Origin: Alphaproteobacteria bacterium
Lineage (GTDB): Bacteria; Pseudomonadota; Alphaproteobacteria; Sphingomonadales; Sphingomonadaceae
Direction of reading: 5' to 3'
Assembly (NCBI GenBank): GCA_030424845.1
Contig: JAUHWC010000001.1
Coordinates: 744,001-808,000 of the forward strand
Length of the DNA stretch: 64,000 bases
In this document: piece by piece, positions 36,040-45,208 of the stretch
Layout: every line of letters begins with the position of its first letter
Numbering within the stretch: position 1 is the stretch's first letter
Notes under the pieces: generated by a model
Database searches by the model: none
What the model was told of the DNA's origin: nothing
Seen by the model: only the letters and a program-made list of their open reading frames with translations
Made by a program: the position numbers and the translations under genes

Positions 36040-36357
36040 TCAGTCTTCCTTGGCAATGGTGACCTTCAACCCGTCGAGGTTGTCCGTGAAGGGAATCTGG
36101 CAGGACAGGCGCGAAGTCGTGTCACGGTCATCGCTGGAATCGAGCAGGTCGTCCTCGTCCTCGCTCATGGCGGGCAGCTTGTCGACAAAGGCGGGGTCCA
36201 CGTGCACGTGGCAGGTGGCACACGAACAGCAACCGCCGCACAGGGCGAGCAGTTCATCGAAGCCGTTGTCGCGAATGGCTTCCATCACGGTCAGGCCGCT
36301 CTCGGCCTCGACAGTGGTTTCCTCACCCGAACGGTTGACTACAATCAGCTTAGGCAT
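36040..36357 (-). CDS. Adrenodoxin-type [2Fe-2S] ferredoxin
   Basis: This is a 105-residue electron carrier with the vertebrate-type cluster ligand pattern C40-x5-C46-x2-C49-x36-C86 and a conserved acidic helix ([11 protein letters not shown]) for partner docking. Two additional cysteines (43 and 44) lie inside the binding loop ([10 protein letters not shown]), where Ser is more usual at one position. The partner is unknown; candidates are cytochrome P450 systems or Fe-S biogenesis. It is transcribed away from the glycosylase gene across a 77-base divergent gap. Confidence 0.92.
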   Translation of the reverse strand: MPKLIVVNRSGEETTVEAESGLTVMEAIRDNGFDELLALCGGCCSCATCHVHVDPAFVDKLPAMSEDEDDLLDSSDDRDTTSRLSCQIPFTDNLDGLKVTIAKED

Positions 36358-36434
36358 GGCAAGAATATTCCCTATCCGGTTTGACCGGGGCTGCTAGGCA
36401 ATCCCGGCAAGGAAGGCAAGAAGGCAGGTGCACG

Positions 36435-37052
36435 ATGGGTTTGAGCGAGGGGCAGATCAGGACGGCGATGGACGAGCTTGCAACCCGCGAGCATGCCTTC
36501 GCCCGCGCGCTTGAACGCGCCGGATATCCTGAGCCCCGCATCCGCCCGCGCGGCTACAAGACCATGCTGCGCACCATCGTGGGCCAACAGGTGAGCGTGG
36601 CCGCGGCTTCGAGCATGTGGAACAAGCTGGAGGCGGAACTTGGCGCCGATTTCCAGCCGACCTGCCTTCTTGAACGCGATTTCGACACGCTGCACGCCTG
36701 CGGCCTCTCACGCCAGAAGCAGGGCTATGCCCGTTCCCTGTGCGAACTGGTGGCAGCGGGTGAAGTCGATTTCGAGAACCTTCCCGCCGATGACGAGGAA
36801 GCCATCGCCGAACTCACGAAGATAAAGGGCATCGGCCGGTGGTCTGCCGAAATCTACCTGCTGTTCGCCGAGGGCCGCGAGGATATCTGGCCGGCGGGAG
36901 ACCTCGCCGTGATGGCGGGCATCGGCAAGATCCTGGAGCTGGACGAGCGCCCCGACGAGAAGGCAACCCGCGCCATGTCCGATCCCTGGCGCCCCCACCG
37001 CGGCGCGCTCGCGATCTTCACCTGGCATTGCTACGACAATCCGGCGCTTTGA
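36435..37052 (+). CDS. DNA-3-methyladenine glycosylase 2 family protein
   Basis: This is a 205-residue HhH-GPD base-excision glycosylase. The helix-hairpin-helix LTKIKGIGRWSAEIYLL lies at about 130-146, and the catalytic Asp is in WPAGDLAVM about 20 residues later. It lacks the N-terminal beta domain of E. coli AlkA and resembles the shorter bacterial MAG-type enzymes that remove alkylated purines. ATG 36435 with AGGTG upstream was chosen over the ATG at 36381. It is 71 bases upstream of the S9 peptidase gene, on the same strand. Confidence 0.9.
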   Translation: MGLSEGQIRTAMDELATREHAFARALERAGYPEPRIRPRGYKTMLRTIVGQQVSVAAASSMWNKLEAELGADFQPTCLLERDFDTLHACGLSRQKQGYARSLCELVAAGEVDFENLPADDEEAIAELTKIKGIGRWSAEIYLLFAEGREDIWPAGDLAVMAGIGKILELDERPDEKATRAMSDPWRPHRGALAIFTWHCYDNPAL

Positions 37053-37123
37053 GAGGCTCACCCCTTCCAAAGCCGCGCCCCCGCCCCTAACTGGGCACAC
37101 GGGACGAGCTACCTGGAGTTACC

Positions 37124-39085
37124 ATGACATCTGCCACCACTGCCGCCGACCGCCTTTCGGGGGTCGAGCTGATCAGCCGCGACGCCTTGTTCGGGAACCC
37201 TGTCCGTTCCGGCGGAAAGCTGAGCCCGGACGGCAAGTGGCTGGGCTGGATGGCCCCGCACGAAGGGGTGATGAACGTCTGGCTCGCGCCTTATGACGAT
37301 CCCGAGAACGCCCGCCTGATGACCAAGGCGAAGGACCGTCCGATCCCGCAGTATTTCTTCGCGCCCGACAGCAGCGCACTGTTCTATGTGCAGGACAAGG
37401 CGGGAGATGAGAACTACCTGCTCTACAAGGTCGATATCGCGAGCGGCGAGGAGACCTGCGTTACCCCGTTCGAGAACACCCGCGTGCAGATCGTGGGCGG
37501 ATCGGAAACGATCAAGGACAAGTTCCTGATCGGCCTCAACAACCGCGACCCGCGTTTCCACGACGTGCACCTGCTGAACCTCACGACCGGCGAGCTGGAG
37601 CTGGTCTTCGAGAACAACGAATGGGCCGGGTTCACCGCGGATGACAGCCTGACCCTGCGTTGGGCGGAGCGGCAGAACGAAGCCGGCGGGGTGGACCTGC
37701 ACCGCATTACCGACGGGGTGATTTCCGACGAGCCGGATGAGGTCATCCCGATGGATGACACGCTGACCAGCGGCCTTGGTGGCTACACCACCGATGGCAA
37801 GACGCTCTACTGGCTCGACAGCCGCGGCCGCAACACCGGCGCGCTCTATGCCGAGGATACCGAAACGGGCGAGCGCACCCTGGTGGCCGAGGATGACCGG
37901 GCGGATATCGGCGGCACGTTGAGCCATCCGATCACCGGCGTGGTGCAGGCCTATTCCGTCACCTACCTGCGCACCGAATGGCATTGCTTCGACGAAGGCA
38001 TCAAGGCCTCGCTCGATTGGCTGCGCGAACAGCTCGATGGCGATTTCGGCGTGCAGTCGCGCACCGATGACGACACCAGGTGGCTGGTGTGGAACGACCC
38101 GCTGACCGCGCCGATCCGCAGCTTTATCTATGACCGCGAAGCCGATACGCTGAGTCTGTTCTACGTCACCAAGCCGGAACTGGAAGGCAAGCCCCTGCAA
38201 CCCATGCACCCGCGCGAAATCCCGGCGCGGGACGGCCTCACCCTGCCCTCCTATCTCACCCTGCCGGCCAATTGCGACGATGATGGCGACGGTATTCCCG
38301 ATACGCCGGTGCCGATGGTGCTGGTGGTCCACGGCGGACCGTGGGCACGCGATGGCTATGGATACAACCGCACGCACCAATGGCTCGCCAATCGCGGCTA
38401 TGCGGTGCTTTCGGTGAACTTCCGCGGCTCGACCGGCTTCGGCAAGGACTTCGTGAACGCGGCAAACCTGCAATGGTCCGGAACCATGCATGACGACCTG
38501 ATCGATGCGGTGAACTGGGCCGCGGATGCAGGCATTGCCGACAAGGACAAGGTTGCCATCATGGGCGGTTCCTATGGCGGCTATGCCACGCTGGTGGGCC
38601 TCACCTACACGCCGGAAACCTTCGCTTGCGGGGTGGACATCGTCGGCCCCTCCAACCTCGAGACCCTGCTGGAGACCATCCCGCCCTATTGGGAACCGAT
38701 GGTGAAGCAGTTCCACGAACGCATGGGCAACCCGACAACGCCCGAAGGCAAGCAGTTGCTGATCGATTGCAGCCCGCTGCACAAGGCGGACAAGATCGTG
38801 CGCCCGCTGCTGATCGGCCAGGGCGCCAATGATCCCCGCGTGAAGCAGTCCGAAAGCGACCAGATCGTCTCCGCCATGGAAAGCCACGGCATCCCTGTCA
38901 CCTATGTGCTGTTCCCCGATGAAGGGCACGGATTCCATCGCCCGGAAAACAACATCGCCTTCAACGCGATTACCGAAGGATTCCTGGCCAGATGTCTTGG
39001 CGGGCGTGCAGAACCCGTCGGCGATGTGCTAGACAAGTCGACGGCGCAAATCCCCACGGGGCAGGAGTTCGTAAAGGGCCTCTGA
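37124..39085 (+). CDS. Prolyl oligopeptidase family (S9) serine peptidase
   Basis: This is a 653-residue cytoplasmic protein; there is no signal peptide. An N-terminal beta-propeller (about 30-390) precedes an alpha/beta-hydrolase domain with Ser483 in GGSYGGY, Asp570 in QGANDPRV and His602 in DEGHGF. The order is that of acylaminoacyl-peptidase-type S9C enzymes that cleave short peptides. A DDDGDGIPDT stretch near residue 390 is unusual for the linker and resembles a calcium loop. ATG 37124 lies just downstream of a GGAGTT site. Confidence 0.92.
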   Translation: MTSATTAADRLSGVELISRDALFGNPVRSGGKLSPDGKWLGWMAPHEGVMNVWLAPYDDPENARLMTKAKDRPIPQYFFAPDSSALFYVQDKAGDENYLLYKVDIASGEETCVTPFENTRVQIVGGSETIKDKFLIGLNNRDPRFHDVHLLNLTTGELELVFENNEWAGFTADDSLTLRWAERQNEAGGVDLHRITDGVISDEPDEVIPMDDTLTSGLGGYTTDGKTLYWLDSRGRNTGALYAEDTETGERTLVAEDDRADIGGTLSHPITGVVQAYSVTYLRTEWHCFDEGIKASLDWLREQLDGDFGVQSRTDDDTRWLVWNDPLTAPIRSFIYDREADTLSLFYVTKPELEGKPLQPMHPREIPARDGLTLPSYLTLPANCDDDGDGIPDTPVPMVLVVHGGPWARDGYGYNRTHQWLANRGYAVLSVNFRGSTGFGKDFVNAANLQWSGTMHDDLIDAVNWAADAGIADKDKVAIMGGSYGGYATLVGLTYTPETFACGVDIVGPSNLETLLETIPPYWEPMVKQFHERMGNPTTPEGKQLLIDCSPLHKADKIVRPLLIGQGANDPRVKQSESDQIVSAMESHGIPVTYVLFPDEGHGFHRPENNIAFNAITEGFLARCLGGRAEPVGDVLDKSTAQIPTGQEFVKGL

Positions 39086-39119
39086 CAAGCACGACAGTCA
39101 TGCGCCAGCGGGAGAGCGG

Positions 39120-39953
39120 ATGGCGCAGGATAGAGTGCAGGCCGCAAAGGCCATTTTCATCACCGGCGGCGCATCGGGCATCGGGCGCGCCATTGCCATC
39201 CGCTATGCGAGCGAAGGCTGGCTGGTGGGGCTTGGCGATGTGAACACCGCCGGCATGGCAGAGACGCAGGCGCTGCTGCCTGAAGGGCGCAGCCACGCTT
39301 TTCGCCTTGACGTGACAGATGCCGCGCAATGGCAGGACGTGCTGGCTGCCTTCACCGGCCATACCGGCGGCAGGCTGGACGTTCTGGCCAACAATGCGGG
39401 CCTTCCATCAGGCGGGCCGCTGGCCGAACTGACGCTGGAGGAGCTCGACGCGCTGATCGATGTGAACCTGCGCGGCGTGTTCTATGGCGCGAAGGCGGCC
39501 TACCCCTTCCTCAAGGCGGCTGCGCCGGGCAGCTGCCTGCTCAACACGGCCAGCGCGGCGGCCTTTTACGGCATGGCCAACCAGAGCATATACGGCGCGA
39601 CCAAGGCCGGCGTCCGCTCGATGACGGAATCGCTGGAAGCCGAATGGGCCGATGAGGGCATCAAGGTGCGATCGCTGATGCCCAGCTTCATCGACACGCC
39701 GCTGCTGCAGAACCCGCCGAACCGCAGCCGCAACAGCCCCATCCGCGATGCGGTGGTGGCAGCAGGCCTGGAATTCACGCCGGTCGAAGTGGTGGCCGAT
39801 GAAGCATGGCGCGCAGTGCACGAAAGCCCGATCCACCGCGTGATCGGCAAATCGGCCCGCAGGATCAAGCGGGTGGCCAAATGGGCCCCGCAATACCTGC
39901 GCCGCCGGGCAAGGATGCTGGCCGATGCCCACAATGCGGCAGAACCGGATTAG
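39120..39953 (+). CDS. Short-chain dehydrogenase/reductase
   Basis: This is a 277-residue classical SDR with TGGASGIG (15-22), NNAG (92-95), Ser146 and Y159-x-x-x-K163. Asp41 in GLGDV after the second strand suggests NAD(H) preference. The substrate is unknown. The C-terminal extension ([15 protein letters not shown]) is basic and amphipathic and may contact membrane. The ribosome site is GGGAGAG. It ends tail-to-tail with the carbinolamine dehydratase gene; the stops overlap as TTAG. Confidence 0.88.
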   Translation: MAQDRVQAAKAIFITGGASGIGRAIAIRYASEGWLVGLGDVNTAGMAETQALLPEGRSHAFRLDVTDAAQWQDVLAAFTGHTGGRLDVLANNAGLPSGGPLAELTLEELDALIDVNLRGVFYGAKAAYPFLKAAAPGSCLLNTASAAAFYGMANQSIYGATKAGVRSMTESLEAEWADEGIKVRSLMPSFIDTPLLQNPPNRSRNSPIRDAVVAAGLEFTPVEVVADEAWRAVHESPIHRVIGKSARRIKRVAKWAPQYLRRRARMLADAHNAAEPD

Positions 39954-40240
39954 GCCAGCGCGTCGATCGCCTTTGCCATTCGCGCGTCGCGGGCCGACAG
40001 GCCGCCCGCATCATGCGTCGTCAGCGTGATCGACACGCGGTTGTAGACATTCGCCCATTCGGGATGATGGTCCTGGCTTTCCGCCAGCAGCGCGACCCGG
40101 CTCATGAAGGCCCAAGCCTCGCTGAAATTGGCAAACCTGAAATCCCGGCAGATGGCCAGGCCGTCCTCGCGCAGGCTCCAGCCGGGATGTTCGGCCAGCA
40201 ATTGCCCGGTTTCGCTGCCCGTGAGTTTTTCCACCGCCAT
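39950..40240 (-). CDS. phhB: Pterin-4-alpha-carbinolamine dehydratase
   Basis: Recycles tetrahydrobiopterin-type cofactors by dehydrating 4a-hydroxytetrahydropterin. The 96-residue protein has the active-site block [14 protein letters not shown] and [10 protein letters not shown], with usual family length. ATG 40240 with GAGGATC upstream was chosen over the longer frame to 40318. No phenylalanine hydroxylase gene is in the window. Its stop overlaps the SDR stop by four bases. Confidence 0.92.
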   Translation of the reverse strand: MAVEKLTGSETGQLLAEHPGWSLREDGLAICRDFRFANFSEAWAFMSRVALLAESQDHHPEWANVYNRVSITLTTHDAGGLSARDARMAKAIDALA

Positions 40241-40293
40241 GATGATCCTCGCTTTCTTGTCGTAGGCGCGAGTCTGCCCTAACGCTTCGGCGC

Positions 40294-40869
40294 ATGGAAG
40301 CCTGCCGCCTTGCCGCAAGTGATATTGCCTGCCGACGCGGGGACCGGTTGTTGTTTGCCCGCCTGTCCCTTTCGCTGGAAGGTGGCGAGGCGCTGCAGGT
40401 GGCCGGCGCCAACGGTATCGGCAAGTCCAGCCTCATCCGCATCCTTGCCGGCCTGCTGCGCCCCTTTGAAGGCAAGGTGGAGCGCGAGGGTATGATCGGC
40501 CTGCTCGATGAACGCCCCGCGCTCGACAATGACCAGCCGCTGGGCAAGGCGCTGTCCTTCTGGACGAAGCTGGACGGCCATGAAGCGCCGATGGGACGGC
40601 TTGGCCTTGCCGCGCTTCAGGATGTGCCCGTGCGATACCTCTCCACCGGCCAGCGCAAGCGCGCCGCCCTGGCGCGGCTGATCAGCCAGCAGGCCCCCAT
40701 CTGGCTGCTCGACGAACCGCTCAACGGGCTGGACGTGGACGCCGTGAAGCTGTGCGAGGAACTGGTGGGCGAGCATTGCGCGGCCGGCGGGATCGCGGTG
40801 ATCGCCAGCCACCAGCCCTTCACCCTCAAGGCCATGCAAACGCTCAGTCTGGCGGAGCACGCCTTGTGA
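40294..40869 (+). CDS. ccmA: Heme exporter ATP-binding protein CcmA
   Basis: ATPase of the CcmABCD complex used in system I cytochrome c maturation. The 191-residue protein has Walker [10 protein letters not shown] (38-46), signature LSTGQRKR, Walker B IWLLDEP and switch His in ASHQP. It is followed by ccmB through a GTGA overlap. No ccmC, D or E is in the window, so those genes lie elsewhere, as is common in sphingomonads. Confidence 0.92.
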   Translation: MEACRLAASDIACRRGDRLLFARLSLSLEGGEALQVAGANGIGKSSLIRILAGLLRPFEGKVEREGMIGLLDERPALDNDQPLGKALSFWTKLDGHEAPMGRLGLAALQDVPVRYLSTGQRKRAALARLISQQAPIWLLDEPLNGLDVDAVKLCEELVGEHCAAGGIAVIASHQPFTLKAMQTLSLAEHAL

Positions 40870-41528
40870 GCATGATCGCCACCTTGCTGAAGCGTGACCT
40901 TGGCCGCTTCCTGCCCGGCACCACCAGCGGCGGCACGCTGCTGCCGCTGCTGTTCTTCCTCGCCGTGGCGATGCTCTATCCCTTTGCCGTCGGCCCCAAT
41001 GCCACGCTTCTTGCCGCGACCGGCGGCGGGGTGATCTGGGTGGCCGCTTTGCTCGCCGCGATCCTGCCGCTGGACCGCTTGCTGGCGAGCGACGTGCATG
41101 AAGGCTTCTTCGACCAATGGGCCCTGCGCGGCATTTCCGAAGAAGTGGTGGTGGCCGTGCGCCTGCTGGCCCACTGGCTCAGCTTCGGGCCGTTCATCAT
41201 GCTTGCCGCCATCCCCGCCTCGGCCCTCGTCGGCATCGACGGCGAGACCTTGCGCATTGTCGAACTGGGGCTGCTGGCCGGCACGCCGGGCCTTGCCGCG
41301 ATCGGCATCATCATTGCAGCGATCACCGTGGGCCTGCGCAGCGGGGGTGCGGCCCTTTCCGGCCTGCTGGTGATCCCGCTTGCCGTGCCGCTGCTGATCT
41401 TCGGCGCGGGCGCCCTGTCCACCGGCGGCGATGGCGGGCTTGCCCTGACAGCGGCGATCAGCCTGTTGCTGGTGGCGCTTGCTCCCTTTGCCGGGGGAGC
41501 CGCGATCCGCGCCGCGCGTGAGGGATGA
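40866..41528 (+). CDS. ccmB: Heme exporter permease CcmB
   Basis: This is a 220-residue membrane protein with six predicted helices and the CcmB pattern (FFLAVAMLYPFAVGP, LASDVHEGFFDQW). GTG 40866 overlaps the ccmA stop as GTGA and has GGAG 8 bases upstream; ATG 40872 would remove two residues. Its own stop overlaps the next gene (ATGA). It acts with CcmA to release holo-CcmE at the inner membrane. Confidence 0.92.
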   Translation: MSMIATLLKRDLGRFLPGTTSGGTLLPLLFFLAVAMLYPFAVGPNATLLAATGGGVIWVAALLAAILPLDRLLASDVHEGFFDQWALRGISEEVVVAVRLLAHWLSFGPFIMLAAIPASALVGIDGETLRIVELGLLAGTPGLAAIGIIIAAITVGLRSGGAALSGLLVIPLAVPLLIFGAGALSTGGDGGLALTAAISLLLVALAPFAGGAAIRAAREG

Positions 41529-41938
41529 TTGCCGCGCTCGGCCAGGGCCGGGTGTATACGCCAGACGATTGCGCCGGGCTTCCATCCGAGCCGGGTGCCT
41601 ATGTCCTGCTGATCACCTTGTCGGAACAACACAGGGGCCGATTTGCCGGAAAGGACTTCACCCTTGAACCGGGACGCTATGCCTATTGCGGCAGCGCCAA
41701 GGGTCCGGGCGGGATCGCTGCCCGCGTGGGCCGCCATTTCCGCCGCGACAAGAAGGCACACTGGCACATCGACCAGCTGACCATCGCGGCAGCGTCGATC
41801 AGCGCCCTCGCCTATCCGGGACAAGGCGAATGTGCACTGATGGCGCGGCTGGTTGAAGCGGGAGCCAGCGTCCCCTTTCCCGGCTTCGGCAGTTCGGATT
41901 GCCGCCTATGCGCGGCGCACCTTGCCTGCCTTACATAG
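41525..41938 (+). CDS. DUF123 (Uri/GIY-YIG-like) nuclease family protein
   Basis: This is a 137-residue protein of the DUF123 family, considered a GIY-YIG-related endonuclease. Visible blocks are GAYVLLITL, the GRYAYCGSAKGPGG active-site-like loop, RVGRHFRRDKKAHWHIDQL and a C-terminal CECxxxAxxL-like GQGECALMARL and SSDCRLCAAHL. It is tightly coupled to ccmB (ATGA) although no link with heme export is known. Its stop overlaps the convergent cytochrome gene by 8 bases. Cys residues near the C-terminus (CRLCAAHLAC) may bind metal. Confidence 0.82.
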   Translation: MIAALGQGRVYTPDDCAGLPSEPGAYVLLITLSEQHRGRFAGKDFTLEPGRYAYCGSAKGPGGIAARVGRHFRRDKKAHWHIDQLTIAAASISALAYPGQGECALMARLVEAGASVPFPGFGSSDCRLCAAHLACLT

Positions 41939-42293
41939 GTGGTTCGTATCCGGAGACCTTGAGGCTCATCATGTAGGTGACGAGTTCCTCGATCTGCGGG
42001 CGGTTCAGCTCGAAATCCATCTCTTCGGGATAGTTGTGCGCATCGATCAGCCAGGTGCGCAAGGTATCCTTGGTGAGGTCCGGATCGTTGACGATGCTGG
42101 GCCATTCCGGTGCCCGAACATCGGGGGACAGGGCATTGTGATCGACTGCATGGCATCCGCCGCAGGCTGCCTGCGCGAAGGCATGGACATCGCCGTAGAC
42201 CGGGCGTTCAACCCGCTCCGGCGTGTCGGCGGATGTCGTCTGGCAGGCGGCAAGCGCGAGGAGGCCAGCAATTGCGGTGAGCGATCTTACCAT
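41931..42293 (-). CDS. Small monoheme c-type cytochrome lipoprotein
   Basis: This is a 120-residue predicted lipoprotein (lipobox LAAC near residue 17) with one heme c site CGGCH and C-terminal MMSL as possible Met ligand. It is probably anchored in the envelope and carries single electrons in the periplasm; the redox partner is unknown. ATG 42293 was chosen since it gives a proper lipoprotein signal and overlaps the preceding gene by only 7 bases. ATG 42308 is the alternative. Its maturation would use CcmAB encoded 400 bases away. Confidence 0.88.
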   Translation of the reverse strand: MVRSLTAIAGLLALAACQTTSADTPERVERPVYGDVHAFAQAACGGCHAVDHNALSPDVRAPEWPSIVNDPDLTKDTLRTWLIDAHNYPEEMDFELNRPQIEELVTYMMSLKVSGYEPPM

Positions 42294-42736
42294 TGCAGGT
42301 CCACCCATACATCACGATCGAGCACCCAGCCATCCTCTTCCATCACCCAGATGTGGGCAAATCGCCCGCCACCCAGCGGCACGCCGGTGTTGCGATCAAG
42401 CACCTGGTAGTTGCCGTGGACCAGCATCATCTCGTTATCGACCACGCTGTCGGTCACGTTGAGAACGGTGATCGGGTTGGCGCGGTCCATGTCCGCCGCC
42501 CAGTAATCGCCGATGGCGGCCTGGCCGATAAAGCGGCCTTCGCGATGGATGTAGAGTTCCGCATCGTCGGCATAGAGTTCTGCCAGCGCGGGAACATCCA
42601 CGCTGTTGTAGGCTGCCGTCCAGCGGTTGGCGAGTTCCTGCACGCGTGCCTGACCTTCGGCATCCTGCGCGAGTGCCGGGGTGGCAAGTGCCGCGGCGCC
42701 AAGGGCCAGGGCAGCGATGATAGAGCGAGCGACCAT
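42287..42736 (-). CDS. Secreted SnoaL-like (DUF4440) protein
   Basis: This 149-residue protein has a Sec signal (AALALGAAALATPALAQ, about 5-23) and a cone-shaped SnoaL/NTF2-like domain (NRWTAAYNSVDVPALAELYADDAELY, RFAHIWVMEEDGWVL). Such domains are small ligand-binding or isomerase-like folds; the substrate here is unknown. ATG 42736 has AAGGAG 7 bases upstream, better than ATG 42742 or 42757. It overlaps the cytochrome gene by 7 bases and is probably co-transcribed. Confidence 0.85.
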   Translation of the reverse strand: MVARSIIAALALGAAALATPALAQDAEGQARVQELANRWTAAYNSVDVPALAELYADDAELYIHREGRFIGQAAIGDYWAADMDRANPITVLNVTDSVVDNEMMLVHGNYQVLDRNTGVPLGGGRFAHIWVMEEDGWVLDRDVWVDLQW

Positions 42737-42798
42737 AACCATTCTCCTTGTTGTCAAACCGAGAATGGCAGCGACTAGGCCTTACGCATTGACCCTCG

Positions 42799-43623
42799 TC
42801 AATAGGGTGGCTTGTGCCGTCCCGTCGGGCTTTCGGTAAAGATCTCGCAGCCGTCCTCGGTAATGCCGATCGAGTGTTCGAACTGGGCCGAAAGGCTCTT
42901 GTCCCGCGTCACGGCGGTCCACCCGTCATTCAGCAGCTTAACGGGCGCGCGGCCGAGGTTGATCATCGGTTCGATGGTCATGAACATGCCGGCCTTCAGT
43001 TCCGGCCCGGTCCCGGCGCGGGCGGCATGCACCACTTCGGGCGCATCGTGGAACAGGCGGCCAAGGCCATGCCCGCAGAATTCACGAACCACGCCGTAGC
43101 GATGGCTTTCCGCATGCGCCTGGATCGCCGCGCCGATATCGCCCAGCCGCGCACCTGGGCGCACCTGCTGGATGCCGATCATCAGGCATTCGTAGGTCAC
43201 CTCCACCAGCTTTCGCGCCTTCAGCGGCACATCGCCGACCAGGAACATGCGGCTGGTATCGCCGTGCCAGCCGTCCAGCAGCGGGGTGACGTCGATATTC
43301 ACGATGTCGCCGGACTTCAGCTTCTTGGGTCCGGGGATGCCGTGGCACACGACATGGTTGATCGAGGTGCAGCAACTGTGCGTGAAACCGCGATAGCCCA
43401 GCGTTGCCGGGACCGCGCCGGCATCCAGCATCATTTCGCGCACGAAGGTGTCCAGTTCCTCCGTCGTCACGCCGGGCTCGACCTTGTCCGCCAGCGCATC
43501 GAGGATTTCGGCAGCGAGCCGTCCGGCCTTGCGCATGCCTGCAAAGCCTTCCGGCCCGTGGAGCTTGATTGTCCCGTCACGATAGACGGACATGTCATCG
43601 GTTACGTGCTGATATTCGACCAT
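42799..43623 (-). CDS. map: Methionine aminopeptidase, type I
   Basis: Removes N-terminal Met from nascent proteins. The 274-residue protein has the pita-bread fold with metal ligands in DVTPLLDGWHGDTSRMF, CGHGLGRLFHDAP, MTIEPMIN and EHSIGITE. It is of usual length with a 25-residue N-terminal extension. The strand and the 43-base gap suggest co-transcription after the 43667-44341 gene. Confidence 0.95.
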   Translation of the reverse strand: MVEYQHVTDDMSVYRDGTIKLHGPEGFAGMRKAGRLAAEILDALADKVEPGVTTEELDTFVREMMLDAGAVPATLGYRGFTHSCCTSINHVVCHGIPGPKKLKSGDIVNIDVTPLLDGWHGDTSRMFLVGDVPLKARKLVEVTYECLMIGIQQVRPGARLGDIGAAIQAHAESHRYGVVREFCGHGLGRLFHDAPEVVHAARAGTGPELKAGMFMTIEPMINLGRAPVKLLNDGWTAVTRDKSLSAQFEHSIGITEDGCEIFTESPTGRHKPPY

Positions 43624-43666
43624 GGGAGGGCATGTAGCGCCTCAACGCCGCAATTGCGACTCCCCT

Positions 43667-44341
43667 TCAATTCACGAGGATCTCATCGTCGCGATACTCG
43701 TGGCGGGTGCAGCGGTTCTGGAAATCGTCCGCCTTTGCATCCAGCTGGGCCAGCACTGCATCGAACTGCCCGCGCATCCGGTGGATGATCGCCATCGGGA
43801 ACACTGCCGTTCCGCGATAATCGCCGCCTGCATCGTCATAGATATTGAAGCGCAGTTCCTCACGTTCTCCAGCCCAGCGCAGCAGCGGCGCAAGCCTGAT
43901 CGAAGCCGCTGCCGCGCGGGCCCGAAAACGGTTCATGCCAATCGCGAAGGCACCATCATGGAGGGAGCCATCGACAGTCAGCACGACCGGGCGCTTGAGG
44001 CGCTGCGGCGAATCCCAGGACAAGTGCAAACGGCCCGCCTCGAAGGCTTGCGGCCCACTTGGCCCTGACCAATAGGCATGAAGGTTTGCGGGCGAAGCCT
44101 GCACGTAGTCGTCGAACATGAGCGGCTCTGTGCTGAGCCAGACGACGGATTCGGTCCGCGATCCGCCGTGGTCGACAACCAGCGTGCCGCTGGCGCTCAG
44201 TGCGCCTTGCTCCACTTCCGCCTCGCAGCGGTAGAAGAACTGTCGCTCATCACCGAAGGGGCCGGCGGCCTCGTCCTGCTGGCCCCATGCCGCGCCTGTT
44301 GGCGTGGCAGCAGCAAGCAAAAGGGCAAGCCAGCGCAGCAT
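43667..44341 (-). CDS. Exported protein of unknown function
   Basis: This is a 224-residue protein with a clear Sec signal (WLALLLAAATPTGAAWGQ, residues 3-21). I do not recognise a family. The mature part is mostly beta-like, with two cysteines (one early, RCEAEVEQG, one near the C-terminus, NRCTRHEY) that could form a disulfide. ATG 44341 follows the preceding gene's TGA by one base (TGACATG), so it is coupled to the DUF4163 lipoprotein; a TTG at 44356 is not needed. It is probably periplasmic. Confidence 0.65.
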   Translation of the reverse strand: MLRWLALLLAAATPTGAAWGQQDEAAGPFGDERQFFYRCEAEVEQGALSASGTLVVDHGGSRTESVVWLSTEPLMFDDYVQASPANLHAYWSGPSGPQAFEAGRLHLSWDSPQRLKRPVVLTVDGSLHDGAFAIGMNRFRARAAAASIRLAPLLRWAGEREELRFNIYDDAGGDYRGTAVFPMAIIHRMRGQFDAVLAQLDAKADDFQNRCTRHEYRDDEILVN

Positions 44342-44342
44342 G

Positions 44343-45155
44343 TCACCGCGCCGCAAATGCGCTGCGATAGTCTTCTTTCACCACTTCCAGCACAGCGGGG
44401 GTGACGGGGAAGGTGAACTCGAACGAACCCTCGGCATAGGGTCCGGCGACATAGGGGCCGATCTGCACGCCGATGCGGTTGAAGGCCCGGCCGTTGGAAG
44501 AACCGAGCAGGACCGTCGTCTCCCGCAAGGGCACGCACTGGTCGAACATGTCATCGCTGCCATCTGCCACTTGTTCGCCGCGCCGCCTGGCGCGCTCGCC
44601 ATTCAACTGCTCGCAGAACCTTCCGGCCAACACCTCATCCAGCGCGTCCAGGCTGGTGAAGAAATCGTCAGGCTGCATCGCGCGCCCTGCCTCCCTGTCC
44701 CAGACAAGCGAACCGAAGCCGTAGATGCCGTGGGCGCCGCCGGTATAGGATTCATGGGCGGACGACAGGCTGAGGAAACGCGGCGTATCGGCAACCACCG
44801 ACCATTTCGTGCTGCTCGAATACTTGTTGAAGGGAAAGCCGTCGTCATGGGCCGCCTCGCGCGCTTCGGCGCTCTGGGCAGCCAGTTCGGCCCGCCCCGT
44901 GGCAAGCCGGGCGCTCAGCAACTCGGCCAGTTCGGGAATGTTGCCGGCCTCGGCCGGATAGGCATATTCGAACAGGAAGTCGTCCGTCTCCTCGGCTACC
45001 GAACGCGCGCCGAGGACGAGCATGGGTGACGCTTCGCCACCCGGCACCGGTGTCGAATCGGGAGTTGGAGAATCGCTTGGCTCGATCGTCGGGCTCTCCG
45101 CGCGACATGATGCGAGCAGCAACGCTGCCGAAAAAATCAGACAAACTCGACCCAT
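44343..45155 (-). CDS. RsiV/DUF4163 family lipoprotein
   Basis: This is a 270-residue lipoprotein (lipobox LLASC about residue 17) followed by a Pro/Ser/Thr-rich linker (25-45). The remainder matches the DUF4163-DUF3298 (RsiV-like) layout: SLSSAHESYTGGAHGIYG and GPYVAGPYAEG near the C-terminus. In Firmicutes RsiV binds lysozyme; many proteobacterial members are stand-alone envelope proteins of unknown function. No sigma factor is adjacent. ATG 45155 gives a correct lipoprotein signal. It is divergent from the aminopeptidase gene. Confidence 0.75.
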   Translation of the reverse strand: MGRVCLIFSAALLLASCRAESPTIEPSDSPTPDSTPVPGGEASPMLVLGARSVAEETDDFLFEYAYPAEAGNIPELAELLSARLATGRAELAAQSAEAREAAHDDGFPFNKYSSSTKWSVVADTPRFLSLSSAHESYTGGAHGIYGFGSLVWDREAGRAMQPDDFFTSLDALDEVLAGRFCEQLNGERARRRGEQVADGSDDMFDQCVPLRETTVLLGSSNGRAFNRIGVQIGPYVAGPYAEGSFEFTFPVTPAVLEVVKEDYRSAFAAR

Positions 45156-45208
45156 GACCCTAACTGACTGCCTTCCCAAAACTGTCCCATGCGGGCAGAG
45201 AGGCGCTT

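Noticed and set aside
36381-36434. Longer start for the DNA glycosylase
   Set aside because: The 18 extra residues are not conserved-looking and ATG 36435 has a ribosome site; the extension would also use most of the divergent promoter gap.
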